Under the pieces are notes generated by a model. It had not been told where the DNA came from and did no database searches. It worked only from the letters and a program-made list of their open reading frames with translations. The position numbers were made by a program, and so were the translations under genes. From DTHT01 sp037444625 (GTDB taxonomy: Bacteria > Acidobacteriota > Terriglobia > Bryobacterales > Bryobacteraceae): 22,648 nucleotides of DNA. Of this stretch, positions 14,630 to 21,862 are shown one piece after another (the stretch's first letter is position 1; every line of letters starts with the position of its first letter). Location of the stretch: assembly GCA_037444625.1 (NCBI GenBank), contig JBBIMA010000064.1:1-22648 (forward strand), given 5' to 3'.

Positions 14630-15361
14630 TCATTTCCAGGCCCGGAAGAAGCTGCGGCCCACGCCTGTCTCCCCCCTCATGCCCAGCTCCCAGGCCTCCC
14701 GGCTTTCCGCCTCGCGGAAACCGGCCTGCCGCAGCCCGGCCAGCACTTCCTGCTCGGAGTAGCACCGCTCGAGAATCTCCAGATCGGCCCGCTGCCAGAT
14801 CCCCTCGCGCCGGAAGGCGGTAATGGCGGCCCGTCCGATCCTTTCCTCCGGGTCGTAGCTGCCGCGCAGGACCCATACCCGGTCCTCCGCCACGCCGGCC
14901 GAAACGCCGTGCCACTGCGTGCGGAAGCAAGCCTCCATGTTCAGGTCGAAGGCGAACAGGCCGCCGGGGCGGAGCGCGCCCAGCACGTTGCCGAAGACCG
15001 CGATCAGATCCTCCAGGCGCAGGATGTGGTTGAGGCTGTCGAAGGTGGCCAGCGCGGCGTCGAAGACCGGCCGCAAGCCGAAGGCCCGCGCGTCCGCCTG
15101 GAACAGATCGGCCCCCGGCGCCTTGCGGCGCGCGTAGCGGAGCATTTCCCGCGAGCCGTCCAGGCCGGTGACGCGGCAGCCCCGCCCCAGCAGCAGCGCC
15201 GAGAGATCGCCCGAGCCGCAGCACAGATCAAGGACACGCGCCCCGGCCGGCAGGCGCGCCAGGCAGAACGTTTCCAGCGCGGGCAGGGCCTCCCGATGGA
15301 AGTCGGCGCCCCAGTCCCGGCTGTAGAGCCAGGCGAACTCGTCGTAGGCGTGGTAGGGCAT
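14630..15361 (-). CDS. Class I SAM-dependent methyltransferase
   Basis: Methyltransferase of 243 residues using S-adenosylmethionine. Motif I is VLDLCCGSGDLSALLL (43-58). The acidic end of strand two is at VTGLDGSREML (64-74), the motif II region at ALATFDSLNHI (103-113) and motif III at LRPGGLFAFDLN (130-141). The C-terminal part (TAFRREGIWQRADLEILERCYSEQEV) matches small-molecule or sugar-type methyltransferases more than rRNA or DNA ones, but the substrate is unknown. The ATG at 15361 was chosen because the protein fold begins there (MPYHAYDEFAWLY); upstream in-frame sequence runs into the dnaB end. No strong ribosome site is seen. It lies between dnaB and the CoA-activase-like gene with gaps of 61 and 63 bases. 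Confidence 0.85.
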   Translation of the reverse strand: MPYHAYDEFAWLYSRDWGADFHREALPALETFCLARLPAGARVLDLCCGSGDLSALLLGRGCRVTGLDGSREMLRYARRKAPGADLFQADARAFGLRPVFDAALATFDSLNHILRLEDLIAVFGNVLGALRPGGLFAFDLNMEACFRTQWHGVSAGVAEDRVWVLRGSYDPEERIGRAAITAFRREGIWQRADLEILERCYSEQEVLAGLRQAGFREAESREAWELGMRGETGVGRSFFRAWK

Positions 15362-15422
15362 GCCGGTCGCCGGTCTTGCGGGCTCCACCCTCCGGTGTAA
15401 CAGATACGGCCGCCGGGCGGCG

Positions 15423-16799
15423 TCAGACCTCGAACGGGGGAGCGGCCTCCTCCAAGTCGGAGGCGGCATTCTCGAACTTCGTCAGGTGCTTCAGGAAGAC
15501 CAGTTGAATCTTGCCGGTGGGGCCGTTGCGCTGCTTGGCTATGATCAGCTCGGCCCGGCCTTGCAGATCCTCGCGGTTGGGTTTGTAGACCTCCTCGCGA
15601 AAGATGAAGGCCACCAAGTCGGCGTCCTGCTCGATGGAGCCGCTCTCGCGCAGGTCGCTCAACTGCGGGCGATGGTCTCCCTCGCGCAGGTCGGGTGCGC
15701 GATTCAACTGGGAGAGCACCAGCAGCGGCGCATCCAGATCCTTGGCCATCATTTTCAAGCCGCGGGATAGGGCGCTGATCTCCTGCACGCGATTCTCGAA
15801 GCGGCCCCGGCCGCTCATCAACTGCAAATAATCCACGATCGCCAGGGCCAGGCCGTGCTCGGCTTTGAGCCGGCGCAGCTTGGCGTGCATGTCCATCAGG
15901 TTGATGCCCGGCGTGTCGTCCAGAAACAGGGGCGCTTCGACCAACTGGGTGGCGGCCAGGCTCAGCCGCCGGCGCTCCTCGGCGTTCAGATAGCCGGCCC
16001 GGAATTTCTGGCCGTCCACCCGCGCCGCGGCGCACAGCAGGCGGGTGAGCAGGGATTCCTTGGACATCTCCAGCGAGAAGATGGCCACCGGCCGGGGATT
16101 GCGGCCCGCGGCCACGTGCTGGGCGATGTTGAGGGCCATGGCGGTCTTGCCCATCGAGGGCCGCGCGGCCAGGATGATCAGCTCACCAGGATGCAGGCCG
16201 CCGGTCAGCTCGTCGAACTTCACGAAGCCGGTCGAGACGCCTTTGATGCGCCGGCTGGGATCCAGGAAGGCGTTGACGCCGCCCTGGTAGCCCTCGATGA
16301 CTTCGCGGGGCGTCAGCAGGCCGGCGTTCAGGCGCGACTCGCCCAGCTTGAGGAGCGATTCTTCGGCCGAGGCCAGGATCTGGTCCGGGTCCTCCTCGCC
16401 CAGCAGGCAGCGGTCAATCACCTTCCGGGCGGCGAAGATCAGCCGGCGCAAGGCGGACTTGTCGCGTACGATGCGCACGTAGCTGTCCAGGTTGGCCGCC
16501 TGGGGAAGGCCCTCGTCGAGAGAGACCAGGTAGCTCAAGCCGCCGCAGGATTCCAGTTGGCCGCGGCGCTGGAGCTCGTGGGCCACCGTCACGCGATCTA
16601 TGCGCTCGCCGCGCTCGTACAGCTCGCCCATGCGCAGGAAGATGCGCCGGTGGGCTTCCAGGTGAAAATCCTCGGGCGCCAGGGCGCCGGCCACCTGGGG
16701 GAAGAGCGCATCGTCCAGCAGGATCGAACCGAGGATGAAACGCTCGGCGTCGGCGTTCGCCGGCAGCCCTTTGTCCAAGGCGATGTCGGGAGCAGCCAT
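15423..16799 (-). CDS. dnaB: Replicative DNA helicase DnaB
   Basis: Hexameric helicase that unwinds DNA at the replication fork. It has 458 residues, normal length, with no intein at the Walker A site. The N-terminal domain covers about 10-115 (AERFILGSILLDDALF, EDFHLEAHRRIF). A linker leads into the RecA-like ATPase domain from about 165. Walker A is ARPSMGKTA (212-220), FSLEMSKESL lies at 241-250, Walker B is ALAIVDYLQLM (318-328), then LVLSQLNR (360-367) and SDLRESGSIEQDADLVAFIFR (381-401). The ATG at 16799 gives the usual N-terminus; the frame is open upstream but runs into the intergenic region. There is no clear ribosome site. It follows ftsZ after 267 bases on the same strand and probably has its own promoter. 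Confidence 0.97.
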   Translation of the reverse strand: MAAPDIALDKGLPANADAERFILGSILLDDALFPQVAGALAPEDFHLEAHRRIFLRMGELYERGERIDRVTVAHELQRRGQLESCGGLSYLVSLDEGLPQAANLDSYVRIVRDKSALRRLIFAARKVIDRCLLGEEDPDQILASAEESLLKLGESRLNAGLLTPREVIEGYQGGVNAFLDPSRRIKGVSTGFVKFDELTGGLHPGELIILAARPSMGKTAMALNIAQHVAAGRNPRPVAIFSLEMSKESLLTRLLCAAARVDGQKFRAGYLNAEERRRLSLAATQLVEAPLFLDDTPGINLMDMHAKLRRLKAEHGLALAIVDYLQLMSGRGRFENRVQEISALSRGLKMMAKDLDAPLLVLSQLNRAPDLREGDHRPQLSDLRESGSIEQDADLVAFIFREEVYKPNREDLQGRAELIIAKQRNGPTGKIQLVFLKHLTKFENAASDLEEAAPPFEV

Positions 16800-16814
16800 G
16801 CGCGCTAGCTCATT

Positions 16815-16843
16815 ACCATACGGCCAAACGGCGCGCGGGGCAA
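16815..16843 (-). promoter_or_regulatory. Candidate dnaB promoter
   Basis: On the minus strand, TTGCCC (16843-16838) and TATGGT (16820-16815) are separated by 17 bases and match the sigma-70 consensus at four of six positions each. The leader to the ATG would be only about ten bases, which fits the lack of a ribosome site. A similar GTATGGTA occurs on the same strand near 16991-16998. Confidence 0.35.
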
Positions 16844-16903
16844 GAGCCCGGAGCCGCCGCGCGCCGTCAAAGGTTTGGCTTCTGAACAAGCTGTGAAGGG
16901 CGG

Positions 16904-16984
16904 GTGGAAAACCGGCCGGCCGAGGCCGCCGCGCAAAGGCTCTGGGCAGAGCGGGTTGGCCGGGACAGGGCGGGATTTTCCACA
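16904..16984. promoter_or_regulatory. Two DnaA-box-like sequences in the ftsZ-dnaB gap
   Basis: TTTTCCACA at 16976-16984 differs from the DnaA consensus TTATCCACA at one position. GGTGGAAAA at about 16903-16911 is the same type of site on the opposite strand, with two mismatches. They lie face to face about 65 bases apart upstream of dnaB. Either DnaA control of dnaB or chance is possible; an origin is unlikely since there is no cluster or strong AT-rich tract. Confidence 0.25.
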
Positions 16985-17029
16985 GACCCCTACCATACAA
17001 AACGCCCTCACTTTGTTTTTACCGTAAAT

Positions 17030-17046
17030 CCCGGCCGCAGGCCAGG
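17030..17046 (-). terminator. Weak terminator-like hairpin after ftsZ
   Basis: Read on the minus strand, CCTGGCC and GGCCGGG pair around a three-base loop (one G-T pair) and are followed by ATTT. A second small stem, GGGGA/TCCCC, lies at 17045-17058 just after the ftsZ stop. The T run is short, so termination may be partial. Confidence 0.3.
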
Positions 17047-17066
17047 GGAAAATTCCCCCCGCCGCC

Positions 17067-18293
17067 CTACTGCAACAATCCGCGGTACTTCAGATACGGC
17101 GGCGTGTCCAGATCCTCCAGATCGTCGGCCGGCTCCTCCTCCGCCGGCGCCGCCTCGGCCGCCGGCGCCTCGTAGTCCTCCGGCGGCGCGAGAAACTGCG
17201 CCGGCCCGGCGGGGAGCTCCTCGGCCGGCGCGGGCGCCGGCGGGAAAGCGGGCGGCGGGGCGCTCCAGGTTGCTTCGCCGGCCGCCGGCTGCTCGCCCGC
17301 TCGCTGCTCGAACCCGGTGGCGATCACCGTCACCTTGACCGCGTCGGCCATGCTCTCGTTCAAGACGATGCCGAAATTGATCTGAACCTGCTCGCCGCCG
17401 GCCGCTTCCCGGACCAGCATGCAGGCGTCGTTGAGTTCGTGCAGACCCAGGCGGCTGGAGCCGGTGACGTTGACCAGGATGTTGCGCGCCCCCGCGATGG
17501 ACGCTCCCTCCACCAGCGGGCAGTTGATCGCTCGGCGGGCCGCCTCGACGGCCGCGTTTTCGCCCCGCGCCAGCGCCGTGCCCATAACGGCCAGGCCGGT
17601 GCCGCGCATCAGGGCCCGGATGTCGGCGAAGTCCCGGTTGATCAGGCCGGGCGTGGCGATGATCTCGACGATTTCCTCGACCGCCTGGCGCATGATCTCG
17701 TGGGCCATGCGGAAGGCCTCCAGCAGGCTGGCGCCGCGGGGCGCCAGCGCCAGCAGCCGGTCGTTGGGAATGGTTACCAGCGTGTCCACCGCCTGGGCCA
17801 GCTCGGCCAGGCCCTGCTCGGCCTGCGCCATCCGCCGGGGTCCTTCGAAACAGAAGGGCTTGGTGACTACGGCGGCGGTCAGTGCGCCCAACTGGTGGGC
17901 CAGGGAAGCCACCACCGGCGCCGCTCCCGTGCCCGTTCCGCTGCCCAGGCCCGCGGCCACGAACACCATGTCGGCCCCCTCGAGCAGCTCGAGAATCCGC
18001 TCGGTGTCCTCCAGGGCCGCCTGCCTTCCGATCTCGGGGTCCGAGCCCGCCCCCTGCCCGCCGGTGATCTTCACGCCGATGGCCAGCTTGTTGGGCACGG
18101 GCGAGGCCCGCAAGGCCTGCATGTCCGTGTTCACCACGCAGAACTCCACGCCCTCCAGGCCGCTGGTCATGATGTGAGCCACGGCGTTGGATCCCGCCCC
18201 GCCCACGCCGATCACGCGGATCTTGGGCCGCGGTTTGACCTCCTCCTGAATCTCGAATTTCAGCCCGCCCGATCCCGGGTCCAGCACCGTCAT
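17067..18293 (-). CDS. ftsZ: Cell division protein FtsZ
   Basis: Tubulin-like GTPase that polymerises into the division ring. It has 408 residues. The GTP-binding N-domain starts with RVIGVGGAGSNAVAHI (26-41). The tubulin signature reads AAGLGSGTGTGAAP, with serine at 118 where GGGTGTG normally has glycine. Loop T3 is also altered (GGQGAGSDPEIG, 78-89, where many FtsZ proteins have GLGAGxNP). The T7 catalytic loop NRDFAD (219-224) is intact, so GTP hydrolysis across the subunit interface should be possible. After the globular core (to about 329) come a 60-residue Ala/Pro/Glu-rich linker and a C-terminal peptide, DDLEDLDTPPYLKYRGLLQ, equivalent to the FtsA/ZipA-binding tail. GGGAGG lies six bases before the ATG. 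It is the last gene of the dcw run, 24 bases after ftsA. Confidence 0.97.
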   Translation of the reverse strand: MTVLDPGSGGLKFEIQEEVKPRPKIRVIGVGGAGSNAVAHIMTSGLEGVEFCVVNTDMQALRASPVPNKLAIGVKITGGQGAGSDPEIGRQAALEDTERILELLEGADMVFVAAGLGSGTGTGAAPVVASLAHQLGALTAAVVTKPFCFEGPRRMAQAEQGLAELAQAVDTLVTIPNDRLLALAPRGASLLEAFRMAHEIMRQAVEEIVEIIATPGLINRDFADIRALMRGTGLAVMGTALARGENAAVEAARRAINCPLVEGASIAGARNILVNVTGSSRLGLHELNDACMLVREAAGGEQVQINFGIVLNESMADAVKVTVIATGFEQRAGEQPAAGEATWSAPPPAFPPAPAPAEELPAGPAQFLAPPEDYEAPAAEAAPAEEEPADDLEDLDTPPYLKYRGLLQ

Positions 18294-18317
18294 GACGCGC
18301 CTCCCATCCGCTGGTTT

Positions 18318-19514
18318 CTAACCGAAGATCCTGCTGAGCAAGCCCCGCCGGGGCCGCTCCAGTTGCCGCTGCTTCAGCCGCGCCGAATACATGGCCAGCC
18401 CGGCTGCGGTGGCCCAGGCCGGATCCACCAACGCCGGCGGCCACTCCCGGATGCCTGCCGGCACGCCCCAACTGGCCTGGCAACTCAGCACCGCCTCGGC
18501 CACGTCGCACATGCCGTTCAGCCGGGCCGCGCCGCCGCACAGCGCCACGCCGCCCAGCAGTTCCCCGCACAGGCCCACGCGTTCCAGTTCCCGCCGCACC
18601 CAGCGAAACAGTTGCACCGCCCGCGCCTCCAGAATGTAACTGAGCTCGTTGCGCGGCATCTCGCGCGGCTGTCGCCCCGGGGGCGAAGGCACCTCGATAA
18701 CGCTGTTGTCCGGGCCCGGGCTGCGCAGGGCGCAGCCGTATTGCAGCTTCACGGCCTCGGCGTCCTCCAGGGTGATGCCCAGCCCGTGAACCACGTCCTT
18801 GGTGAAGCGCACGCCGCCCAGCGGCAGGCAGGAGGCCAGCGCCAGCGCGTCGCCCCGGTAAACCGCCAGCTCGGTGGACTCGGCCCCGATGTCCACCACC
18901 GCCACGCCGCCCCGCCGTTGCTCCGGGCGCAGGCAGGCGTAGGCGGCCGCCACCGGCTCGAAGACCGTCTCCTCGACCAGCAGGCCCGCCCGGTTGGCGG
19001 CGCCCACCAGGGTGTCGTGCTCCTGGCTGGAGAAGGTGATCAGGCTGACGTAGGTCTCCAGGTGCTCGCCCGACTGGCCGCGCGGATCGCGCACCCCGTG
19101 CCGCCCATCCACGCTGAAATCGCGCAGGCACAGGTGCAGCAGCATCTGATTGTCGCCGAATTGTACGTGCGAGGCCCGTTGGATCACCAGCTCCACATCG
19201 CTCTGGTCCAGCTCCCGCCGATAGCCCTCTTCGTAGCCGCCGCGCGCGGTCGAACAGCCCACCGTCACCCCGCCGGCGCCCAGCACCGCCGAGCCGACCG
19301 GCGCTTGCGCCCGCAGCTCCGCCTCGCGCACCGCCTCCCGGATGGATTCGGTGACCGCTTTGGCGTCCGCCACCCGGCTGTTGAGCCACCCGTGCGACGG
19401 GGCCTCGGCGCAGCCCGCCAGGCGCACTCGTCCGCCTTCCAGGATCAGGACCACCGCGCGGGTCCGGTCGCTGCCCGCATCCACCCCCATTCCGTAAATC
19501 AGCCTATTGCCCAC
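18318..19514 (-). CDS. ftsA: Cell division protein FtsA
   Basis: Actin-like ATPase that tethers FtsZ filaments to the membrane. It has 398 residues from the GTG at 19514, chosen because AAAGGA lies about six bases upstream and the protein then begins MGNRLIYGMGVDAGSD; a GTG at 19535 is an alternative. Phosphate-binding loop 1 is GVDAGSDRTRAVV (10-22 in this numbering) and phosphate 2 is AVVDIGAESTELAVY (205-219). The adenosine region is GGVALCGGAARLNGM (321-335). The C-terminus has a basic amphipathic segment, RPRRGLLSRIFG, as the membrane anchor. The start codon lies inside the end of ftsQ (11-base overlap), suggesting translational coupling. Confidence 0.93.
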   Translation of the reverse strand: MGNRLIYGMGVDAGSDRTRAVVLILEGGRVRLAGCAEAPSHGWLNSRVADAKAVTESIREAVREAELRAQAPVGSAVLGAGGVTVGCSTARGGYEEGYRRELDQSDVELVIQRASHVQFGDNQMLLHLCLRDFSVDGRHGVRDPRGQSGEHLETYVSLITFSSQEHDTLVGAANRAGLLVEETVFEPVAAAYACLRPEQRRGGVAVVDIGAESTELAVYRGDALALASCLPLGGVRFTKDVVHGLGITLEDAEAVKLQYGCALRSPGPDNSVIEVPSPPGRQPREMPRNELSYILEARAVQLFRWVRRELERVGLCGELLGGVALCGGAARLNGMCDVAEAVLSCQASWGVPAGIREWPPALVDPAWATAAGLAMYSARLKQRQLERPRRGLLSRIFG

Positions 19515-20436
19515 GATTGTTCCTTTCCGCCGCACCGGGCGGCCGCGCCGGCGAAGCTTGAGCCGCGGTCCCTGCTCCGACCAGCGTGATTTGTCCCTCC
19601 ACCCGCAGGTCGAAGGCCTCCGCTCCGCCGGCGCGCGGGCGCACCTGCGGGTAGTAGTCTCGGAAGTTTTTCAAACGCGCCCCGAAGTTGTCCTGTCCCA
19701 GCCACAGTCGCAGGGCCTTGCCCTCCAGCCAGAGGATCACCGTCAGGTTCTCGGGATCGCTCACGTCCACCTCGGAGATCTCGGCCGCCAGCGGCTGCGC
19801 CTCCTCGAGCAGGCGCACGAGCAAGGCCACGCCCTGGCGGCGTTCCGCCGGCGGTTGGTCGGCCCGCACGCCCCGCAGGACAGGCAGCGCGAAATCGCCC
19901 CGGGGCGGCAGCCGCAGCAGCACGCCCTCGGCGTCAATCAGGACGGTCTGATGCGCGGCGCCGGGAGCCGGGGCGGGCAGCAAGGCGAAGGCGGCCGGCT
20001 CGCGCTCTTCCAGGGTCACCGCCAGGCGGTTGGGCCAGCGGCGGCGGACGGAGGCCTGGCGCACCCAGTCTATCCGCATCAGCCGGCGGCGGCGCTCGCT
20101 CAGGGGAATCCGATAGACGCTGCGCCCGAAATCCTCGGCGAAGACGCCCAGCACCTCTTCGGGCGGCGCGTAGCGCAGGCCCTCGATGTGCAGGCCGTCC
20201 GGCTGTCGGGGCGAGCCCGGCAGAGCGAAGCGCGGGTCGGAGGCCAGCAGGCGATCCAAACCGCGCAAAGCCGCCAGGCAGGCCGCGCTGAGGATCAGCC
20301 CGAGGGCCGCCTGAGACCCCATTCGCAAACGGCGCCCCCAGGATCCGGCGGTGGGGCGCGAGGCGCGCACAGGCCGGCGCTCCTCGGGCGGCGACCCGAG
20401 AGGCTCCAGCGCCAGTTGTGCGCCGCTACGCGCCAT
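19504..20436 (-). CDS. ftsQ: Cell division protein FtsQ
   Basis: Bitopic inner-membrane protein of the divisome that links early FtsZ-ring proteins to septal wall synthesis. It has 310 residues. The cytoplasmic N-terminus is basic (to about 38), with one membrane helix at about 40-60. The POTRA domain covers about 78-142, with GLHIEGLRYAPPEEVLGVFA and the hallmark MRIDWVRQASVRRRWPNRLAVTLEEREPAAF (120-150). A beta domain to about 285 contains VLIDAEGVLL (165-174). The C-terminal 25 residues are Ala/Pro-rich. The ATG overlaps the end of murC by 11 bases, and the end overlaps ftsA by 11 bases. Confidence 0.93.
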   Translation of the reverse strand: MARSGAQLALEPLGSPPEERRPVRASRPTAGSWGRRLRMGSQAALGLILSAACLAALRGLDRLLASDPRFALPGSPRQPDGLHIEGLRYAPPEEVLGVFAEDFGRSVYRIPLSERRRRLMRIDWVRQASVRRRWPNRLAVTLEEREPAAFALLPAPAPGAAHQTVLIDAEGVLLRLPPRGDFALPVLRGVRADQPPAERRQGVALLVRLLEEAQPLAAEISEVDVSDPENLTVILWLEGKALRLWLGQDNFGARLKNFRDYYPQVRPRAGGAEAFDLRVEGQITLVGAGTAAQASPARPPGAAERNNRGQ

Positions 20437-21853
20437 CGGATTCCCTCCGGCGCAAGCCCTCCAGCAGCCGGTCGCCCGCCTGCCAGACGTTGCCTGCGCC
20501 CAGCGTGATCACGGCGTCGCCCGGGCGCGCCTCGGCCAGCAGCTCTCGGACCGCCTCCTCGAAGCCGCCGGCGTATTCCACCCGGCGGTGACCGTGGGCC
20601 CGGATCCGTTCGGCCAGCCGGGACGCATCAACGCCCGCGATGGGTGCTTCGGAGGCGGCGTAAATGTCCAGCACGAATACCGCATCGGCCTGGTAGAAGC
20701 AGCGGGCGAAATCCTCCATCAGATGCAGGGTGCGGGTGTAGCGGTGGGGCTGAAACAGCACCAGCACGCGGGCGTAGCCGCACTGCCGGGCGGCCGCCAG
20801 AGTGGCCCGGATCTCGGCCGGGTGGTGGCCGTAGTCGTCAATCACCGTGACGCCGGCCGCCTCGCCGCGCACTTGGAAGCGCCGCTCGACGCCCGTGAAG
20901 CGGGCCAGCGCCTGGCGGATGGTCTCCGGCCCGACGCCCAGCTCGAGGCCCACGGCCGCGGCGGCGGCCGCGTTCAACACGTTGTGGGCGCCGGGCACGG
21001 CGAGCTCGAACCCTCCCAGGTCCTCCCCGCGCCGGCGCAGGCGGAAGCGGGTGGGCGGCCGGCCCAGCACCACGTCGCAGATCTCCAGATCGGCCTGGGC
21101 GCGCGCCCCGTAGGTGAGCACGCGTCGCCGCACCGCGGGCAGGATGCGCTGCACGTTCTCGTCGTCCAGGCAGAGCACCGAAGCGCCGTAAAAAGGCGTC
21201 CGGTTGACGAATTCGGTGAAGGCGGCCAGAATGTCCTCCAGCGAGCGGTAGTGGTCCAGGTGCTCCCGGTCAATGTTGGTGACCACGGCCAGGATGGGCG
21301 CCAGCTTGAGGAAGGAGCCGTCGCTCTCGTCGGATTCGACCACCAGCAGGACGCTGCGTCCCACGCGCGCGTTGGCGCCGCCGAAGGCGCCCAGCCGCCC
21401 GCCCACCACCACGGTGGGATCCAGGCCGGCCGCCTCCAGCACGGCGGCCAGCATGGCGGTGGTGGTGGTCTTGCCGTGGCTGCCGGCCACCGCGATGCCG
21501 TACTTCAGGCGCATCAGCTCGGCCAGCATCTCGCCCCGGGAGATCACGGGGATCTGGCGCCGCCGGGCCTCCTGCACCTCGGGATTGTCCGGAGGGATGG
21601 CCGAGCTGACCACCAGGGCGCGGGCGCCGGCCACGTGGGCGGCGTCGTGCCCTTGATAGATCCGGGCGCCCAGGCGGGCGAGGCGTTCGGTCACCGGGGA
21701 GAGCCTGAGGTCCGAGCCGCTGATGGCGAAGCCCAGCCGGAGCAGGATTTCGGCGATGCCGCTCATGCCGATGCCGCCGATGCCCGTGAAGTGCAGGTGC
21801 TGGGGCGGCAAAAACATTTGCGGGCCGGTTTGGGCGAGCTCCAGCGGGAACAT
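20426..21853 (-). CDS. murC: UDP-N-acetylmuramate--L-alanine ligase
   Basis: Cytoplasmic ATP-dependent ligase adding the first amino acid of the peptidoglycan stem. It has 475 residues, full length. The N-terminal Rossmann-like domain has HFTGIGGIGMSGIAEI (21-36). The central ATPase domain has GSHGKTTTTAML (124-135), ESDESDGSFL (173-182) and TNIDREHLDHY (192-202). The C-terminal domain has VIDDYGHHPAEI (337-348) and LFQPHRYTRT (366-375). The ATG at 21853 is used; M13 is a second possible start nearer the conserved fold. The gap to murG is nine bases. No murB or ddl gene lies between it and ftsQ. Confidence 0.97.
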   Translation of the reverse strand: MFPLELAQTGPQMFLPPQHLHFTGIGGIGMSGIAEILLRLGFAISGSDLRLSPVTERLARLGARIYQGHDAAHVAGARALVVSSAIPPDNPEVQEARRRQIPVISRGEMLAELMRLKYGIAVAGSHGKTTTTAMLAAVLEAAGLDPTVVVGGRLGAFGGANARVGRSVLLVVESDESDGSFLKLAPILAVVTNIDREHLDHYRSLEDILAAFTEFVNRTPFYGASVLCLDDENVQRILPAVRRRVLTYGARAQADLEICDVVLGRPPTRFRLRRRGEDLGGFELAVPGAHNVLNAAAAAAVGLELGVGPETIRQALARFTGVERRFQVRGEAAGVTVIDDYGHHPAEIRATLAAARQCGYARVLVLFQPHRYTRTLHLMEDFARCFYQADAVFVLDIYAASEAPIAGVDASRLAERIRAHGHRRVEYAGGFEEAVRELLAEARPGDAVITLGAGNVWQAGDRLLEGLRRRESDGA

Positions 21854-21862
21854 TTCGTTAGC

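Noticed and set aside
16904..16984. Replication origin next to dnaB.
   Set aside because: Only two imperfect DnaA-like sites, no AT-rich unwinding tract, and no dnaA or dnaN gene nearby.
17439..19589. Long open frame on the + strand across ftsA and ftsZ.
   Set aside because: Shadow of two clearly recognisable genes; His/Gln/Arg-rich with no motifs.
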